Of a stretch of DNA of 64,000 nucleotides, positions 34,326-44,956 are shown one piece after another. The position numbers were made by a program, and so were the translations under genes. How positions within the stretch are numbered: the stretch's first letter is position 1; each line of letters begins with the position of its first letter. This DNA is from an uncultured Eubacterium sp. GTDB lineage: Bacteria; Bacillota; Clostridia; Lachnospirales; Lachnospiraceae. A model generated the notes under the pieces. The model made no database searches. It was not told the DNA's origin and saw only the letters and a list, made by a program, of their open reading frames with translations. The stretch lies in the NCBI GenBank assembly GCA_910577225.1, contig CAJTMV010000001.1, forward strand, positions 268,973-332,972. Direction: 5' to 3'.

Positions 34326-35075
34326 TTACGACATATAATCATTGTACAGCGGCAACACCTCCCCTGTGCTTCCCTGCATTTTGATCTTTCCTTCATGCAG
34401 CCAGAGAATCGTATCGCACAGTTTCTCCAGCGTTTCTGTACTGTGCGACACAATGATAACCGTGCGATCTTCATTTGTAATGAGTTCTTTCATTTTTGCA
34501 TAGCTTTTTTTCTTAAACCGTACGTCGCCGACACTCAGCACTTCATCGATCAGCATAATCTCCGTTTCCAGAATTGCCGTGATGGAAAATGCCAGTTTGG
34601 AATACATCCCGCTGGAATACGTACGGACCGGTTTGTCAATAAAGCTGTCAAGCTCCGAAAATTCGATAATTTCATCTAATTTTGCTAAAATCTGTTCTTC
34701 GCTAAATCCTAACAGCATACCGCTTAAAAATATATTTTCCCTGCCTGTCAGCTTCTTTTGGAACCCTACTCCGATTGACAGCAGCGATACGGTATGTCCA
34801 TGCAGATCGATCGTCCCCTCGTCCGCGGCAAAAATTCCGGCAATCGCACGCAGCATCGTAGATTTTCCGCTGCCGTTTTTGCCGACAATGCCCATGATTT
34901 CCCCTTTTGGCACCTGAAAAGAAATCCCTCTGACCGCCTCAAATACGTCTACTTCTGATTTTTTCAGACTAAACAGGCTGTTTTTTATGGATATCCGGTT
35001 CAGGCACTTATAACGTATTTTTAAATCTGATACTTCTATTGCATATTCTTTTTCATGTTCCCTTGCTGTATCCAT
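34326..35075 (-). CDS. Polysaccharide exporter ATPase (Wzt/TagH/RgpD type)
   Basis: 249 residues. Walker A is VGKNGSGKST near 63, the signature is YSSGMYSKL, Walker B is IMLIDEVLSVGD, and the switch His is in IVSHSTETL. The N-terminal segment (LKIRYKCLNRISIKNSLF... FEAVRGISFQVPKGEI) is typical of the polysaccharide/polyol-phosphate export group. There is no long C-terminal carbohydrate-binding extension, so chain-length or cap recognition by the ATPase is not expected. It pairs with the permease at 35134-35922 to flip the finished glycan across the membrane. Confidence 0.94.
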   Translation of the reverse strand: MDTAREHEKEYAIEVSDLKIRYKCLNRISIKNSLFSLKKSEVDVFEAVRGISFQVPKGEIMGIVGKNGSGKSTMLRAIAGIFAADEGTIDLHGHTVSLLSIGVGFQKKLTGRENIFLSGMLLGFSEEQILAKLDEIIEFSELDSFIDKPVRTYSSGMYSKLAFSITAILETEIMLIDEVLSVGDVRFKKKSYAKMKELITNEDRTVIIVSHSTETLEKLCDTILWLHEGKIKMQGSTGEVLPLYNDYMS

Positions 35076-35133
35076 TTACATCCATCTACTTTCTCAAACT
35101 ACCTGACAGTAAATACGTGTCCCTGTTGCCATA

Positions 35134-35922
35134 CTACATCACTTTGACATAGCTGTTTTCATGCCGGTATATGTTGCGTACGCCGATGACAGACATTACG
35201 ATTCCAATCAGCAGCCATGCCGTAACCGCGCCCCATTCCGGCATCGTCTGGTAAATGAGCACCCGGCGCATGGAATCGACGAGCAGAGCCATCGGATTGC
35301 ATTTCAGCAGCAGACTGCTGTATGGGTACGGTACCCGGTTGCGGATCGAATAAAAGATACCGGTCAGATAAAACAGCAGCTTTAACACCACCGCTACGAC
35401 ATTTGCCAGATCTTCCACATATACCCCGAAATGCAGCAATACGCTGCTAAACGCAAACGTTACGATCAGCAGTACGACAAACAGCGGCGCCATAAGAATC
35501 ACTTTCCAGTCTATCGGCACCTGATAGCCGATCATCATAATGACCACGAGTGAAAACGCAATCGTCATCTTAAACCCATTGGAACATATTTTTACGAATA
35601 TCAGTATAAATTTGGGTATATACACTTTTGATACGATCGGCTTATTTGCGGCTACCAGTTTTACGCTCTGCCGCAGACAGGCCGAAAAAAAGTTCCAGCT
35701 GTTATAACCGATAAATATAAATACCGGCAGATAAGGCTCTCCTTTCTGAAAGACAATGACTGCCACAAACGAATAGACGATCATAAACAGCATCGGATCC
35801 AGTATCCACCACATCCAGCTTAAATGAGAATTGGCAACCTCGGATTTTAATTCGGATTTTGCCGCATAGATCGTATATTTTCGGTATTTTTTTACGTCAC
35901 TGATAAATCGATTCAATTTCAT
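35134..35922 (-). CDS. Polysaccharide exporter permease (Wzm/TagG/RgpC type)
   Basis: 262 residues from the ATG at 35922, with AAGGAG just upstream and a 4-base ATGA overlap with the glycosyltransferase stop at 35919. The frame extends upstream to 36093 only within that neighbour. The N-terminus has DVKKYRKYTIYAAKSELKSEVANSHLSWMWWILDPM, the conserved ABC-2 export motif, and six membrane spans follow. The late segment KCNPMALLVDSMRRVLIYQ is typical of the family. It forms the channel for the lipid-linked glycan. Confidence 0.94.
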   Translation of the reverse strand: MKLNRFISDVKKYRKYTIYAAKSELKSEVANSHLSWMWWILDPMLFMIVYSFVAVIVFQKGEPYLPVFIFIGYNSWNFFSACLRQSVKLVAANKPIVSKVYIPKFILIFVKICSNGFKMTIAFSLVVIMMIGYQVPIDWKVILMAPLFVVLLIVTFAFSSVLLHFGVYVEDLANVVAVVLKLLFYLTGIFYSIRNRVPYPYSSLLLKCNPMALLVDSMRRVLIYQTMPEWGAVTAWLLIGIVMSVIGVRNIYRHENSYVKVM

Positions 35923-36713
35923 TTCTCCTTCCGGGCATTTGCTCCCAGATACTTGCGTAATCCATATAATGTATAAAAGATCATATAATAAAACGCCTGC
36001 AGTCGTCCATATCCCAGATAGCGATAGGACCCATACTGCATTTGCGCAGATTTCCATTTGTTTCTGGACTTTCCGCCTTCGCTCAGTCTGCATTTGAGCG
36101 CAGGCACATTGACACCCGCCGCGATCTTATATTTTTTCAATACCCGCAGCCACAAAATATAATCTTCATGAAACCGATCGCAGACAAACCCAAATTCCTG
36201 CGCGATCTCCTTACGAAGTACTACGGAACCGCAGGGAATCACATTTGTCCGCATCAGTATCGGATACGTAATCCGCTCCGGCACACCGATCACACGGCCG
36301 GTCTTTGTCCCATCCGGCTGTACCAGCTCTCTGCCTGTACAGCATAATACCGCTTTCGTCCGATCGATACATTCCATCTGCAGTTTTAGTTTGTCTGCGT
36401 CCCACCAGTCGTCCGCGTCCAGAAAGGCGACATATTCTCCCCGTGCCAGACGAATCCCAAGGTTGCGGGCCGCTGCGACTCCGTGATTTGACTTGCGGCG
36501 TACAAGACGGATTTGCGGATGCTTTTCATATTTTCTGACTATTTCAGACGTACGATCTGTCGAACCGTCGTCTATTACAAGAAGTTCCCATGTCTGCGTA
36601 CAGGTCTGGCGCAGTACCGATGCGATTGCCTGTCCGATATAACGCTCCGCCTGCCAGGCCGGCATAATTACCGATATTACCGGCGTCTCCGGTCCCGCTG
36701 CTTTTTTTGTCAT
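35919..36713 (-). CDS. Family 2 glycosyltransferase
   Basis: 264 residues. The GT-A fold shows SVIMPAWQAERYIGQAIASVL, LLVIDDGSTDRTSEIV, and the metal-binding FLDADDWWD. The acceptor region carries ERITYPILMRTNVIPCGSVVLRKE and HEDYILWLRVL. It would add one sugar to the lipid-linked chain in the cytoplasm. It lies 3 bases after the sugar transferase gene and overlaps the exporter permease start by 4, so the three are one translational unit. Confidence 0.93.
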   Translation of the reverse strand: MTKKAAGPETPVISVIMPAWQAERYIGQAIASVLRQTCTQTWELLVIDDGSTDRTSEIVRKYEKHPQIRLVRRKSNHGVAAARNLGIRLARGEYVAFLDADDWWDADKLKLQMECIDRTKAVLCCTGRELVQPDGTKTGRVIGVPERITYPILMRTNVIPCGSVVLRKEIAQEFGFVCDRFHEDYILWLRVLKKYKIAAGVNVPALKCRLSEGGKSRNKWKSAQMQYGSYRYLGYGRLQAFYYMIFYTLYGLRKYLGANARKEK

Positions 36714-36716
36714 TTT

Positions 36717-38120
36717 TTACACATCCTTTAGCGCTGTCTTCTGGCTGTCATCCACGCCTTCAGACTTTTCTTTTTGAAACAAAATCTTAACGGTCAGCAG
36801 GATCAGCTTCATATCCAGCCAGAGCGAATAATTCTCAATATAAGTCAGATCCAGCTTTAATTTATCATATGGTACTGTGTTATACTGCCCGTATACCTGT
36901 GCATAACCGGTCAGTCCTGCTTTTACTTTCAGACGAAAACGAAACTGTGGGATACTGCGTTCATATTCTTTTGTAATCTCTTCCCGCTCCGGTCTCGGCC
37001 CTACAAACGACATATCTCCGATCAGTACGTTAAACAGCTGCGGCAGCTCGTCCACATGCAGCCTGCGGATCACTTTGCCTACCGGCGTAATTCTGTCGTC
37101 GTGCTCGCTGGCCAGTCTTGCGCCGCGTTTTTCCGACTCTACAATCATACTGCGAAACTTATAGATCTGAAACGGTCTGCCGTCTTTCGTAATCCGCTCC
37201 TGCGAATACAGCACCGGTCCGCCGTCATACAGTTTGATTGCGGCCGCGATCAGAAGCATCACCGGAGACGCTGCAATACATCCGACCAGTCCGATCGCAA
37301 TATCCATCGCGCGTTTGCAAAAGCTCTGTCCGAATGTCATACCCTGATTCCGGAACAATAACAGCGGGGAGTCAAACAGATCGATCTCCGACGCGCTGAT
37401 AATCATAATATCAGAAATCTTTGGTACGGAATAGCAGCGAATATTGTTCTGAAAACAAAACTTCAAAAACTGATTGCGCTCATGGGACGGAATATCTCCG
37501 ATAATTACAGACTCATAAGATGCAATCCGGCTTAAAATCTCGTCCATTCCCGCTTTTAAATGGATCGTTTCTTTTACCCGATACTTGTCTCCCCGCGACT
37601 GGAGCTTTCGAATCAGCGCTTTGGGACTGATATCTCCGTAAATAAGCAGCATCTCGTGCGGCGGATACAGCCTGGCGTAAATGGTGCGCATCGCGATAAT
37701 CCAGATCACGCCGACTACAATCTGCAGCACCGAAAGTCCCAGCATCGGAGACGAAAACCAGAGAAATTTCCATCGCTTTGCAATCAGCGCCAGCTGCAGA
37801 TATTCTACGGCGTTCGTCGCGCATACGGACAGGATCTGCGAATACAGTACGTCCAGATTCCGCAAATAACCGACGCGAAATCCGCCCAGCACTTTCATAA
37901 ATAATATGAGCACCAGCGCATACAAAACGATAATCGTCCAATGCCCTCTTCGGTAGAAGTAAAAATATTTAAAATATTTGCGCATGTCCGTTAAATTTCT
38001 GTTCGCATAATAGTTATACCACAGACAGGCAAACATTGCCGTATGCACCGCAACGATCAGTATGGTCCCAAGCAGCATGATGAAACGTTTGTATTGCTCT
38101 TTTGAATTTGTCCATTTCAT
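36717..38120 (-). CDS. Exopolysaccharide polyprenyl glycosylphosphotransferase, copy B
   Basis: 467 residues with about five N-terminal hydrophobic spans (15-160) and a middle CoA-binding-like region (LLIYGDISPKALIRKLQSRG). The catalytic domain starts KRAMDIAIGLVGCIAASP, with VLYSQERITKDGRPFQIYKFRSM and catalytic LHVDELPQLFNVLIGDMSFVGPRPERE. It belongs to the class that starts lipid-linked chains by moving a sugar-1-phosphate to undecaprenyl phosphate. It differs clearly from copy A (for example GPRPERE against GTRPP), suggesting a different donor or a different chain. Confidence 0.93.
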   Translation of the reverse strand: MKWTNSKEQYKRFIMLLGTILIVAVHTAMFACLWYNYYANRNLTDMRKYFKYFYFYRRGHWTIIVLYALVLILFMKVLGGFRVGYLRNLDVLYSQILSVCATNAVEYLQLALIAKRWKFLWFSSPMLGLSVLQIVVGVIWIIAMRTIYARLYPPHEMLLIYGDISPKALIRKLQSRGDKYRVKETIHLKAGMDEILSRIASYESVIIGDIPSHERNQFLKFCFQNNIRCYSVPKISDIMIISASEIDLFDSPLLLFRNQGMTFGQSFCKRAMDIAIGLVGCIAASPVMLLIAAAIKLYDGGPVLYSQERITKDGRPFQIYKFRSMIVESEKRGARLASEHDDRITPVGKVIRRLHVDELPQLFNVLIGDMSFVGPRPEREEITKEYERSIPQFRFRLKVKAGLTGYAQVYGQYNTVPYDKLKLDLTYIENYSLWLDMKLILLTVKILFQKEKSEGVDDSQKTALKDV

Positions 38121-38124
38121 AGAT

Positions 38125-39912
38125 TTAATTCCCTGTCAGTTTCTTCTTTATTTTTCTGGCTGCCTTCCAGATGCCTTTCCCTTTAAGTAATTCATTCTGC
38201 GCTGCCAGCCGGTCATAATCCTCTTTTAGCTGTACCATATTGAAAAATCTGCGTTCCAGCAGATTCACCATCTCGCGGTACGGTACGCACTCTCCGGTCA
38301 CATACTGCTGAAAAGCCGGTTCCATCTGCGCATATACGGCCGCCTCTTCCTGCGGAATATCTGCCGCCGCGAGTAAACGCTGCATGGACAGCTCTTCCTT
38401 CTGCGGATTTTCATGATTCAGAAAAAACAGCGTCCGGTAAATAATAAAATTTTGCGGAACTGGAAAGAAAAACGTCCATTCATAATCGATGACATGCCAG
38501 ACGCCGTCTTTATCCACAAGTATATTCGGAAGAATCAGATCGATATCCGATACGCTGCTGCATACCGTCTGCTGCAGCGCATCTGCGTCTGACAGTGTGC
38601 CGAAGACGTTCCGAAATCCATCTGTCATCTCAAACGGGACATGATTGCCGCCATTTCGGATGATCTGTATGAGTGTTTGCAGTATTTGAAACACGTCCTG
38701 CATATCGTCTGCCAAAACTGCCTGTTCTACCTGTTCGGACAATGCCTGTGCGTCCAGCCGTTCGAACCGCGCGTACACGTTTCCATCTGCATCCGTACCG
38801 GATTCACAGCGGTTAAACTGCAGCTTCGGTATCGCTGCGTATTGTCTGCCAAGCTGCTCACAGGCTTCTTTCATATGCGCGATATGCGCCGCTCCTTCTG
38901 TATAGAGCGCCCGCTTTTGCACATACCGGTCTGTCATCTGCGTACAGACCGCAAACGCTCTGCTGCGGTCGGTGGCATATCTAATATAGACGTCTTTCTG
39001 CTCTTTCTGTGTCTGTCCCTTTCCTGCCAGAAACAAACATGCGTTTGCAAAAAACGGAAACTGACCTTCTTCGATAATGCTGTCAAATACCTTCTGCTCA
39101 TCGAACAGAAGGATACGGTCGTCCTCATAATTTGCAATATTATAATTCATATCTCCTTTTTTAGGAAGATACCGATCGGAATAAATGTTTAGTGCAAATC
39201 GTTCGTCCGGATATGGATAGTAGGTTTGCTGATATCCAAACCCGGTCTCGGTTAACAGTCTGCGCATCCTGCCCGGGGAATACAGTCGGATGCCGTCGTT
39301 TTCGAGTCCTGCAAAATATCGGTGCGTATAGGGTTCTTTATTCCCCGCCCAGTATTTGAGGCCAAACTTATTTTTTATTGTAAGAATCAGCACACCCTGC
39401 GGCTTTAGATGCGCGTATATGCGACGCAGCAGCTGCCCTGTCCTGTCCTCTGTAAGCGGCAGACCGATTGCCGTAACGACGTCGTAATCGCTGTCCAGCT
39501 CTGCTTCGCACTGTTCCAGTGAGGCTGCATAGATCGTAAGCGACTGCTCCGTTGCCTCTCTGTGACGCTGTGCGTTTATGCTGCAATAAGCGTATTTTTC
39601 TTCGAGACAGGTTACGGCGGCGCCTTTTTTCAGCAGCGCGGAAGTAATCGTCCCGCAGCCGGCGCCAAGCTCCAGCACCTTTGCCTGCGGCGGCAGCTGC
39701 AGCCATTCGATAATATTCGCTCTTGATTCTGCCAGCTGATACATAATCGTCCAGTTTTTGCGGGACGTAATCTCGTCATGGTACTCCTGCTCCTTACAGG
39801 TCTGCACAATTTCGAGCAGCTGTCTGTCTTCTTCCTCCAGCGCCGCCTCGCTCGTTTCGGCGCCATCCGGATAATACAGCGGCACGTTTCCAATCTTTTT
39901 TTTCTGCATCAT
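38125..39912 (-). CDS. Methyltransferase fused to a kinase-like C-terminal domain
   Basis: 595 residues. Residues about 50-220 form a Rossmann SAM-dependent methyltransferase (motif I VLELGAGCGTITSALL at 79-94; motif II-IV region YDVVTAIGLPL). The remaining 300 residues resemble a degenerate aminoglycoside-phosphotransferase-like kinase lobe: LPNILVDKDG followed by VIDYEW (475-479), placed as in the Brenner and metal-binding motifs, though the catalytic His-x-Asp is altered. The end (KGIWKAARKIKKKL) is a basic amphipathic helix, perhaps membrane-associating. Such proteins may methylate or phosphorylate a chain end to set length. That role is inference. The neighbours are rmlC and sugar transferase B. 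Confidence 0.8.
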   Translation of the reverse strand: MMQKKKIGNVPLYYPDGAETSEAALEEEDRQLLEIVQTCKEQEYHDEITSRKNWTIMYQLAESRANIIEWLQLPPQAKVLELGAGCGTITSALLKKGAAVTCLEEKYAYCSINAQRHREATEQSLTIYAASLEQCEAELDSDYDVVTAIGLPLTEDRTGQLLRRIYAHLKPQGVLILTIKNKFGLKYWAGNKEPYTHRYFAGLENDGIRLYSPGRMRRLLTETGFGYQQTYYPYPDERFALNIYSDRYLPKKGDMNYNIANYEDDRILLFDEQKVFDSIIEEGQFPFFANACLFLAGKGQTQKEQKDVYIRYATDRSRAFAVCTQMTDRYVQKRALYTEGAAHIAHMKEACEQLGRQYAAIPKLQFNRCESGTDADGNVYARFERLDAQALSEQVEQAVLADDMQDVFQILQTLIQIIRNGGNHVPFEMTDGFRNVFGTLSDADALQQTVCSSVSDIDLILPNILVDKDGVWHVIDYEWTFFFPVPQNFIIYRTLFFLNHENPQKEELSMQRLLAAADIPQEEAAVYAQMEPAFQQYVTGECVPYREMVNLLERRFFNMVQLKEDYDRLAAQNELLKGKGIWKAARKIKKKLTGN

Positions 39913-39921
39913 ACCTTCCGT

Positions 39922-40482
39922 TTACCGGTTCTTCTCCGTATATTCCCGGATTCCTCCCCACTTCCTGTCCTTATCAGCCATGATCAGCTCTGTTCCTTCC
40001 GGAATCGGCCAGTCGACGCCGATTTGCGGATCATTGTAAATCAGACCGCCTTCATCGTCCGGATGATAAAAATCTGTACATTTATACGTAAACTCCGCGT
40101 AATCCGATAACACTAAAAATCCGTGCGCAAAGCCTTTTGGGATAAAAAACTGCTTTTTATTCTCTTCGGACAGCCGCACGCCATGCCATTTTCCATAAGT
40201 CCGGGAATCTTTCCGCAGATCTACCGCTACATCGAACACCTCTCCCCGAATAACTCTGACCAGCTTGTCCTGCGGATACTGAATCTGAAAATGCAGGCCG
40301 CGCAGTACTCCTTTTTTGGATGCAGACTGATTATCCTGTACAAACTGCACACCGATACCCGCTTCTTTAAAATCCTGATAATTATATGTCTCCATAAAAT
40401 AGCCGCGCGCATCTCCAAATACGGTCGGTTCTATTTCATACAGACCCTCAATCTCACACGTCGTTACCTTTATCTTGCCCAT
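39922..40482 (-). CDS. rmlC: dTDP-4-dehydrorhamnose 3,5-epimerase
   Basis: 186 residues, the normal length. The cupin fold carries GYFMETYNYQDFKEAG, FVQDNQSASKKGVLRGLHFQ (catalytic His) and FIPKGFAHGFLVLSDYAEFTYKCTDFY (Asp and Tyr of the active site). It epimerises dTDP-4-keto-6-deoxyglucose at C3 and C5, the third step to dTDP-L-rhamnose. It lies 18 bases after rmlA on the same strand. Confidence 0.96.
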   Translation of the reverse strand: MGKIKVTTCEIEGLYEIEPTVFGDARGYFMETYNYQDFKEAGIGVQFVQDNQSASKKGVLRGLHFQIQYPQDKLVRVIRGEVFDVAVDLRKDSRTYGKWHGVRLSEENKKQFFIPKGFAHGFLVLSDYAEFTYKCTDFYHPDDEGGLIYNDPQIGVDWPIPEGTELIMADKDRKWGGIREYTEKNR

Positions 40483-40500
40483 CTTAAGTTTCCTTTCCTG

Positions 40501-41370
<870 letters not shown>

Positions 41371-41402
41371 ACCTGCGTTCTCCTTTTTATTCATTTCCTG
41401 TT

Positions 41403-43817
41403 TTATTTTAATAATTCGATTCTTCTCAGCGAAAAGTCCTGATATCTCCTTGTCAGATTCGGATTGTAATATGGGTCGCCTGCACTGATGATATCCGCCC
41501 ACCTGGATGTAAACAAATCCACTTCCCGGTTATATCGGGCCAGTTTTTCAGCTGTGTTTTCGGTTCCTCTGGACTTGTATTCATAATGGTGCAGCATCGC
41601 AAACGGATTGTACACGACCAGCTTTCCGCTGCGCCGGACTTTCAGGCAATAGTCGATATCGTTATACGCAATCTGAAAATCCGCATCCATGCCTCCGACC
41701 TGTTCAAACACACTTTTTTTCGTCATCAGACAGGCCGCCGTCACCGCACTGTAATCCTGCGGACAAAAAATCCGGTTCTGATATCCTCCATTTTCTTTTT
41801 CAAATCCCTGAAATCCTTCTCCGCAAATGCCGCCCAGTCCCACGATTACACCTGCGTGCTGAATGGTATCGTCAAAGTAAAACAGTCTGGCTCCACAGAT
41901 TCCCACATCGTCCCGCATACAATAGCCGAGCATTTCTTCCATAAAGTCAGGCGATATCACTTCCGTATCATTGTTCAGCAGAAGAATGTATTCTCCATCT
42001 GACTGTGATACTCCAAAATTCGTGATTTTGGAATAATTGAACGCTTCTTTCCAGTAAATCACACGTATTCTGTCATCCTGCGCCTGCAGCTTTTCATAAT
42101 AGGCAAACGTACTCTCCTGGACGCTGTTATTTTCTATTATAACGATTTCATAATTTGGATATGTGCATTTGGACAATACCGACCGCACACATGTATCCAG
42201 ATCATCGATATGATCTTTATTTGGTATATTAATCGATACGAGCGGCTGTTCCTTCCAATGATAAGCGGTACGATAAATTCCGGGTATGCCTGCAGGCTTT
42301 GCATCCGCCGGCAATCCGATACGTGCATAATGCGCGTTTAATATCCGCACGCCTGCATCGGATGTCCGGCCCGCTTTCTCCCTCACGTGACAGGCCACAC
42401 GCGGCAGATGTCCGATATGGGACGCCGTTTCCGCTGCGCGCAGCGCATAATCATAGGAAGCGTCCGACTGATACGCCGGATTCCAGCGTCCGGCTTTTTG
42501 TACGACATCCTGCCGAATCAGCAGCAGATGTCCGATATAATTTACGGCACGCAGCAGATCGATGTTAAAATCTGACTTAAACGCCGGTTCGCTGTATACC
42601 TTTCCATCGTCGGAGATCTGATCTTCATCGGTGTAGCACATATCCATATCGGGCTCTTTTTCCATCATTTTTACACAGCGATAGAATGCGTCCGGCTCTA
42701 ACGTATCGGATGACGATAAGAACGTCATCCATGTATGTTTCTGCATCCCGGCCAGCATCTCGTCGACCGCCAGCGTTATTTTCCGCTGAATATCCGCCGT
42801 TTCATCCGAAACAAGCAAACGGATCCGTCCTTTCGGAACGCATGCATGCAGCTGACGCGCCAGCTTCGGCTTTTCCGCCGGCGTACATACAAGCACCCAT
42901 TTCCATTGATTATACGTCTGATCTGTGACAGAACGAACGGTCTCCATAAAATGAGCGCTGTCTTTATACGGAGTAATTACATAAATCAGCGGCCGGAAGG
43001 TACCGGCATCCTGCCGCTGACGTTCCAGTTCTTTTTGCGACGGCAGATTTTTTGTACGCCATTTCGTATAATTTCCGGTATCCCCTGCCAGTTCGTACAG
43101 TTCATTCACCGCCCGTTTGCATGTCTTTTTCCATCCGTTGCGTTTCAGATAATAATCCGCCTTTTTTATATACAGCGTCAGACGATTCCTGTCAACCGCG
43201 CGAAACGCTCTTTTGACAGAATGCTCGCCGTCTGTAATCTGCAGAATCATTTTTTTTCTGCCGTTTACCGGAACCGTAACGCTGAATCCGCAGTCATACA
43301 GTTCCTCCGACTCACGAAACTCCATAGCTGCATCCGGCTTTGGAAAATGACTGACCTCGCATTTCACCAGTTCTTCCGCCTGATCGAATACATTGATCTT
43401 AATCGGTTTTTCTGAAGCTGCCCATCCGTTAATCACGCAGCTGGCTCCGGTAGACTGAATGCTTGTGATCCTGTAATTCAGTTTTCCCTGTAATTTGCTC
43501 AGCTGTGAGACACGTCGTTCATAAACGGGACTGCCGTCCGCCAGATACAGACACAATCTGCGATATTTCGCCAGATTGCGTGGCAGCTTTGCAATAATTA
43601 CATATTCTTCTGATACTTTCAGATCGTATTTTGCATATTTCTGCCGCACAGAATCATCTTTCAGACAGCGAACCTGTATCTCCAGTTTCTCGTTGTCCAG
43701 ACATACGGAAAACTGTCTTTGTTTTGGCTTTTCTTCAAACCATCCAGTCAGAACATATCTGTTTTTATCCGCAATATGAAAATGTCCCTCCTGTACGACA
43801 AATTTACTTCCACTCAT
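41403..43817 (-). CDS. Large glycosyltransferase with two GT2-like domains
   Basis: 804 residues. An N-terminal beta-rich region (1-250) precedes a first GT2-like domain (about 290-500: IYVITPYKDSAHFMETVRSV, MDMCYTDEDQI, AFKSDFNIDLL). A second, complete GT2 domain (about 540-770) has SINIPNKDHIDDLDTCVRSVL, IVIIENNS, YILLLNNDTEVIS and AYNDIDYCLKVRRSG. The DED and NND motifs are the metal-binding positions. The layout matches large rhamnan or O-antigen chain-building transferases with tandem active sites, which can add two linkages in turn. It sits between rmlB and rmlA. Confidence 0.9.
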   Translation of the reverse strand: MSGSKFVVQEGHFHIADKNRYVLTGWFEEKPKQRQFSVCLDNEKLEIQVRCLKDDSVRQKYAKYDLKVSEEYVIIAKLPRNLAKYRRLCLYLADGSPVYERRVSQLSKLQGKLNYRITSIQSTGASCVINGWAASEKPIKINVFDQAEELVKCEVSHFPKPDAAMEFRESEELYDCGFSVTVPVNGRKKMILQITDGEHSVKRAFRAVDRNRLTLYIKKADYYLKRNGWKKTCKRAVNELYELAGDTGNYTKWRTKNLPSQKELERQRQDAGTFRPLIYVITPYKDSAHFMETVRSVTDQTYNQWKWVLVCTPAEKPKLARQLHACVPKGRIRLLVSDETADIQRKITLAVDEMLAGMQKHTWMTFLSSSDTLEPDAFYRCVKMMEKEPDMDMCYTDEDQISDDGKVYSEPAFKSDFNIDLLRAVNYIGHLLLIRQDVVQKAGRWNPAYQSDASYDYALRAAETASHIGHLPRVACHVREKAGRTSDAGVRILNAHYARIGLPADAKPAGIPGIYRTAYHWKEQPLVSINIPNKDHIDDLDTCVRSVLSKCTYPNYEIVIIENNSVQESTFAYYEKLQAQDDRIRVIYWKEAFNYSKITNFGVSQSDGEYILLLNNDTEVISPDFMEEMLGYCMRDDVGICGARLFYFDDTIQHAGVIVGLGGICGEGFQGFEKENGGYQNRIFCPQDYSAVTAACLMTKKSVFEQVGGMDADFQIAYNDIDYCLKVRRSGKLVVYNPFAMLHHYEYKSRGTENTAEKLARYNREVDLFTSRWADIISAGDPYYNPNLTRRYQDFSLRRIELLK

Positions 43818-43828
43818 AGGCCACGCTC

Positions 43829-44914
43829 TTAGTTTTTCTGATACATTTCTTCATAATATTTTTGGTAATCGCCGCTTGTTACTTCTTTCATCCATGACTC
43901 ATGCTCAAAATACCAGGCAATGGTCTTTCGTATGCCATCTTTAAACATTGTCTCCGGTTCCCAGCCGATTTCAGCCCGGATTTTATCCGGCGCGATGGCG
44001 TATCGACGGTCATGTCCTTTTCTGTCTTCCACAAAAGTAATGAGGTCTTTGCTCACCAGTTTTCTGCGTGCATCGTCCTGCGGAAGCATTTCCAGGAGCG
44101 TTTCTATTATAATATGAATAATTTCAAGATTCTGTTTTTCATTGTGGCCGCCGATATTATACGTCTCGCCGGGTCTTCCGTTCTCCTGCACCAGATCGAT
44201 CGCTTTTGCATGGTCGTCCACATACAGCCAGTCACGTACATTTTTGCCATCTCCGTAAACAGGCAGCTGTTTCCCCTGCAGCGCATTATTGATAATCAGC
44301 GGAATTAATTTCTCCGGAAACTGATACGGGCCGTAATTGTTGGAACAGTTTGTAATATTCGCTGGAAAATGGTACGTATCAACGTATGATTTTACCAAAA
44401 AATCTGAAGCTGCTTTGCTCGCGCTATACGGACTGTGCGGCGCGTAAGGCGTTGTTTCGTAAAAATAACCGCCGTCTTCTTCCAGAGAACCATACACTTC
44501 GTCCGTAGAAACATGAAGGAACTTCTTTCCTTCCCTGAATGTTCCATCCGGCAGTTCCCATGCCTCTTTTGCGCAGTTTAGCATTACCGTCGTACCCATA
44601 ACGTTTGTCTGCACAAATACTTCCGGATTACGTATGCTGCGGTCCACATGCGATTCTGCCGCGAAATGCACGACACGATCGATCTCGTAATCTGCGAAAA
44701 TCGCCCGTATGGCATCTTTGTCGCAGATATCCGCTTTTACAAATATATAATTATCCATTCCTTCCAGGTCTTTTAAATTTGCCAGATTCCCCGCATACGT
44801 CAGCGCATCTACATTAATGATACGAATCTCGTCCCCATATTTGCGAAACATATAATGTATATAATTCGACCCGATAAATCCGGCTCCGCCTGTAACCAGG
44901 TAAGTTCTTGCCAT
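43829..44914 (-). CDS. rmlB: dTDP-glucose 4,6-dehydratase
   Basis: 361 residues. The NAD-binding motif is GGAGFIGSNY (8-17), the catalytic Thr-Asp-Glu is in STDEVYG, and YxxxK is in YSASKAASD. NCSNNYGPYQFPEKLIP and RDWLYVDDHAKAI are family signatures. It converts dTDP-glucose to the 4-keto-6-deoxy sugar, the second step to dTDP-L-rhamnose. It follows rmlD on the same strand by 42 bases. Confidence 0.97.
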   Translation of the reverse strand: MARTYLVTGGAGFIGSNYIHYMFRKYGDEIRIINVDALTYAGNLANLKDLEGMDNYIFVKADICDKDAIRAIFADYEIDRVVHFAAESHVDRSIRNPEVFVQTNVMGTTVMLNCAKEAWELPDGTFREGKKFLHVSTDEVYGSLEEDGGYFYETTPYAPHSPYSASKAASDFLVKSYVDTYHFPANITNCSNNYGPYQFPEKLIPLIINNALQGKQLPVYGDGKNVRDWLYVDDHAKAIDLVQENGRPGETYNIGGHNEKQNLEIIHIIIETLLEMLPQDDARRKLVSKDLITFVEDRKGHDRRYAIAPDKIRAEIGWEPETMFKDGIRKTIAWYFEHESWMKEVTSGDYQKYYEEMYQKN

Positions 44915-44956
44915 CTCTCACATCTCCTTCTACTGTCTGTTGCAACAGAATGTCTG

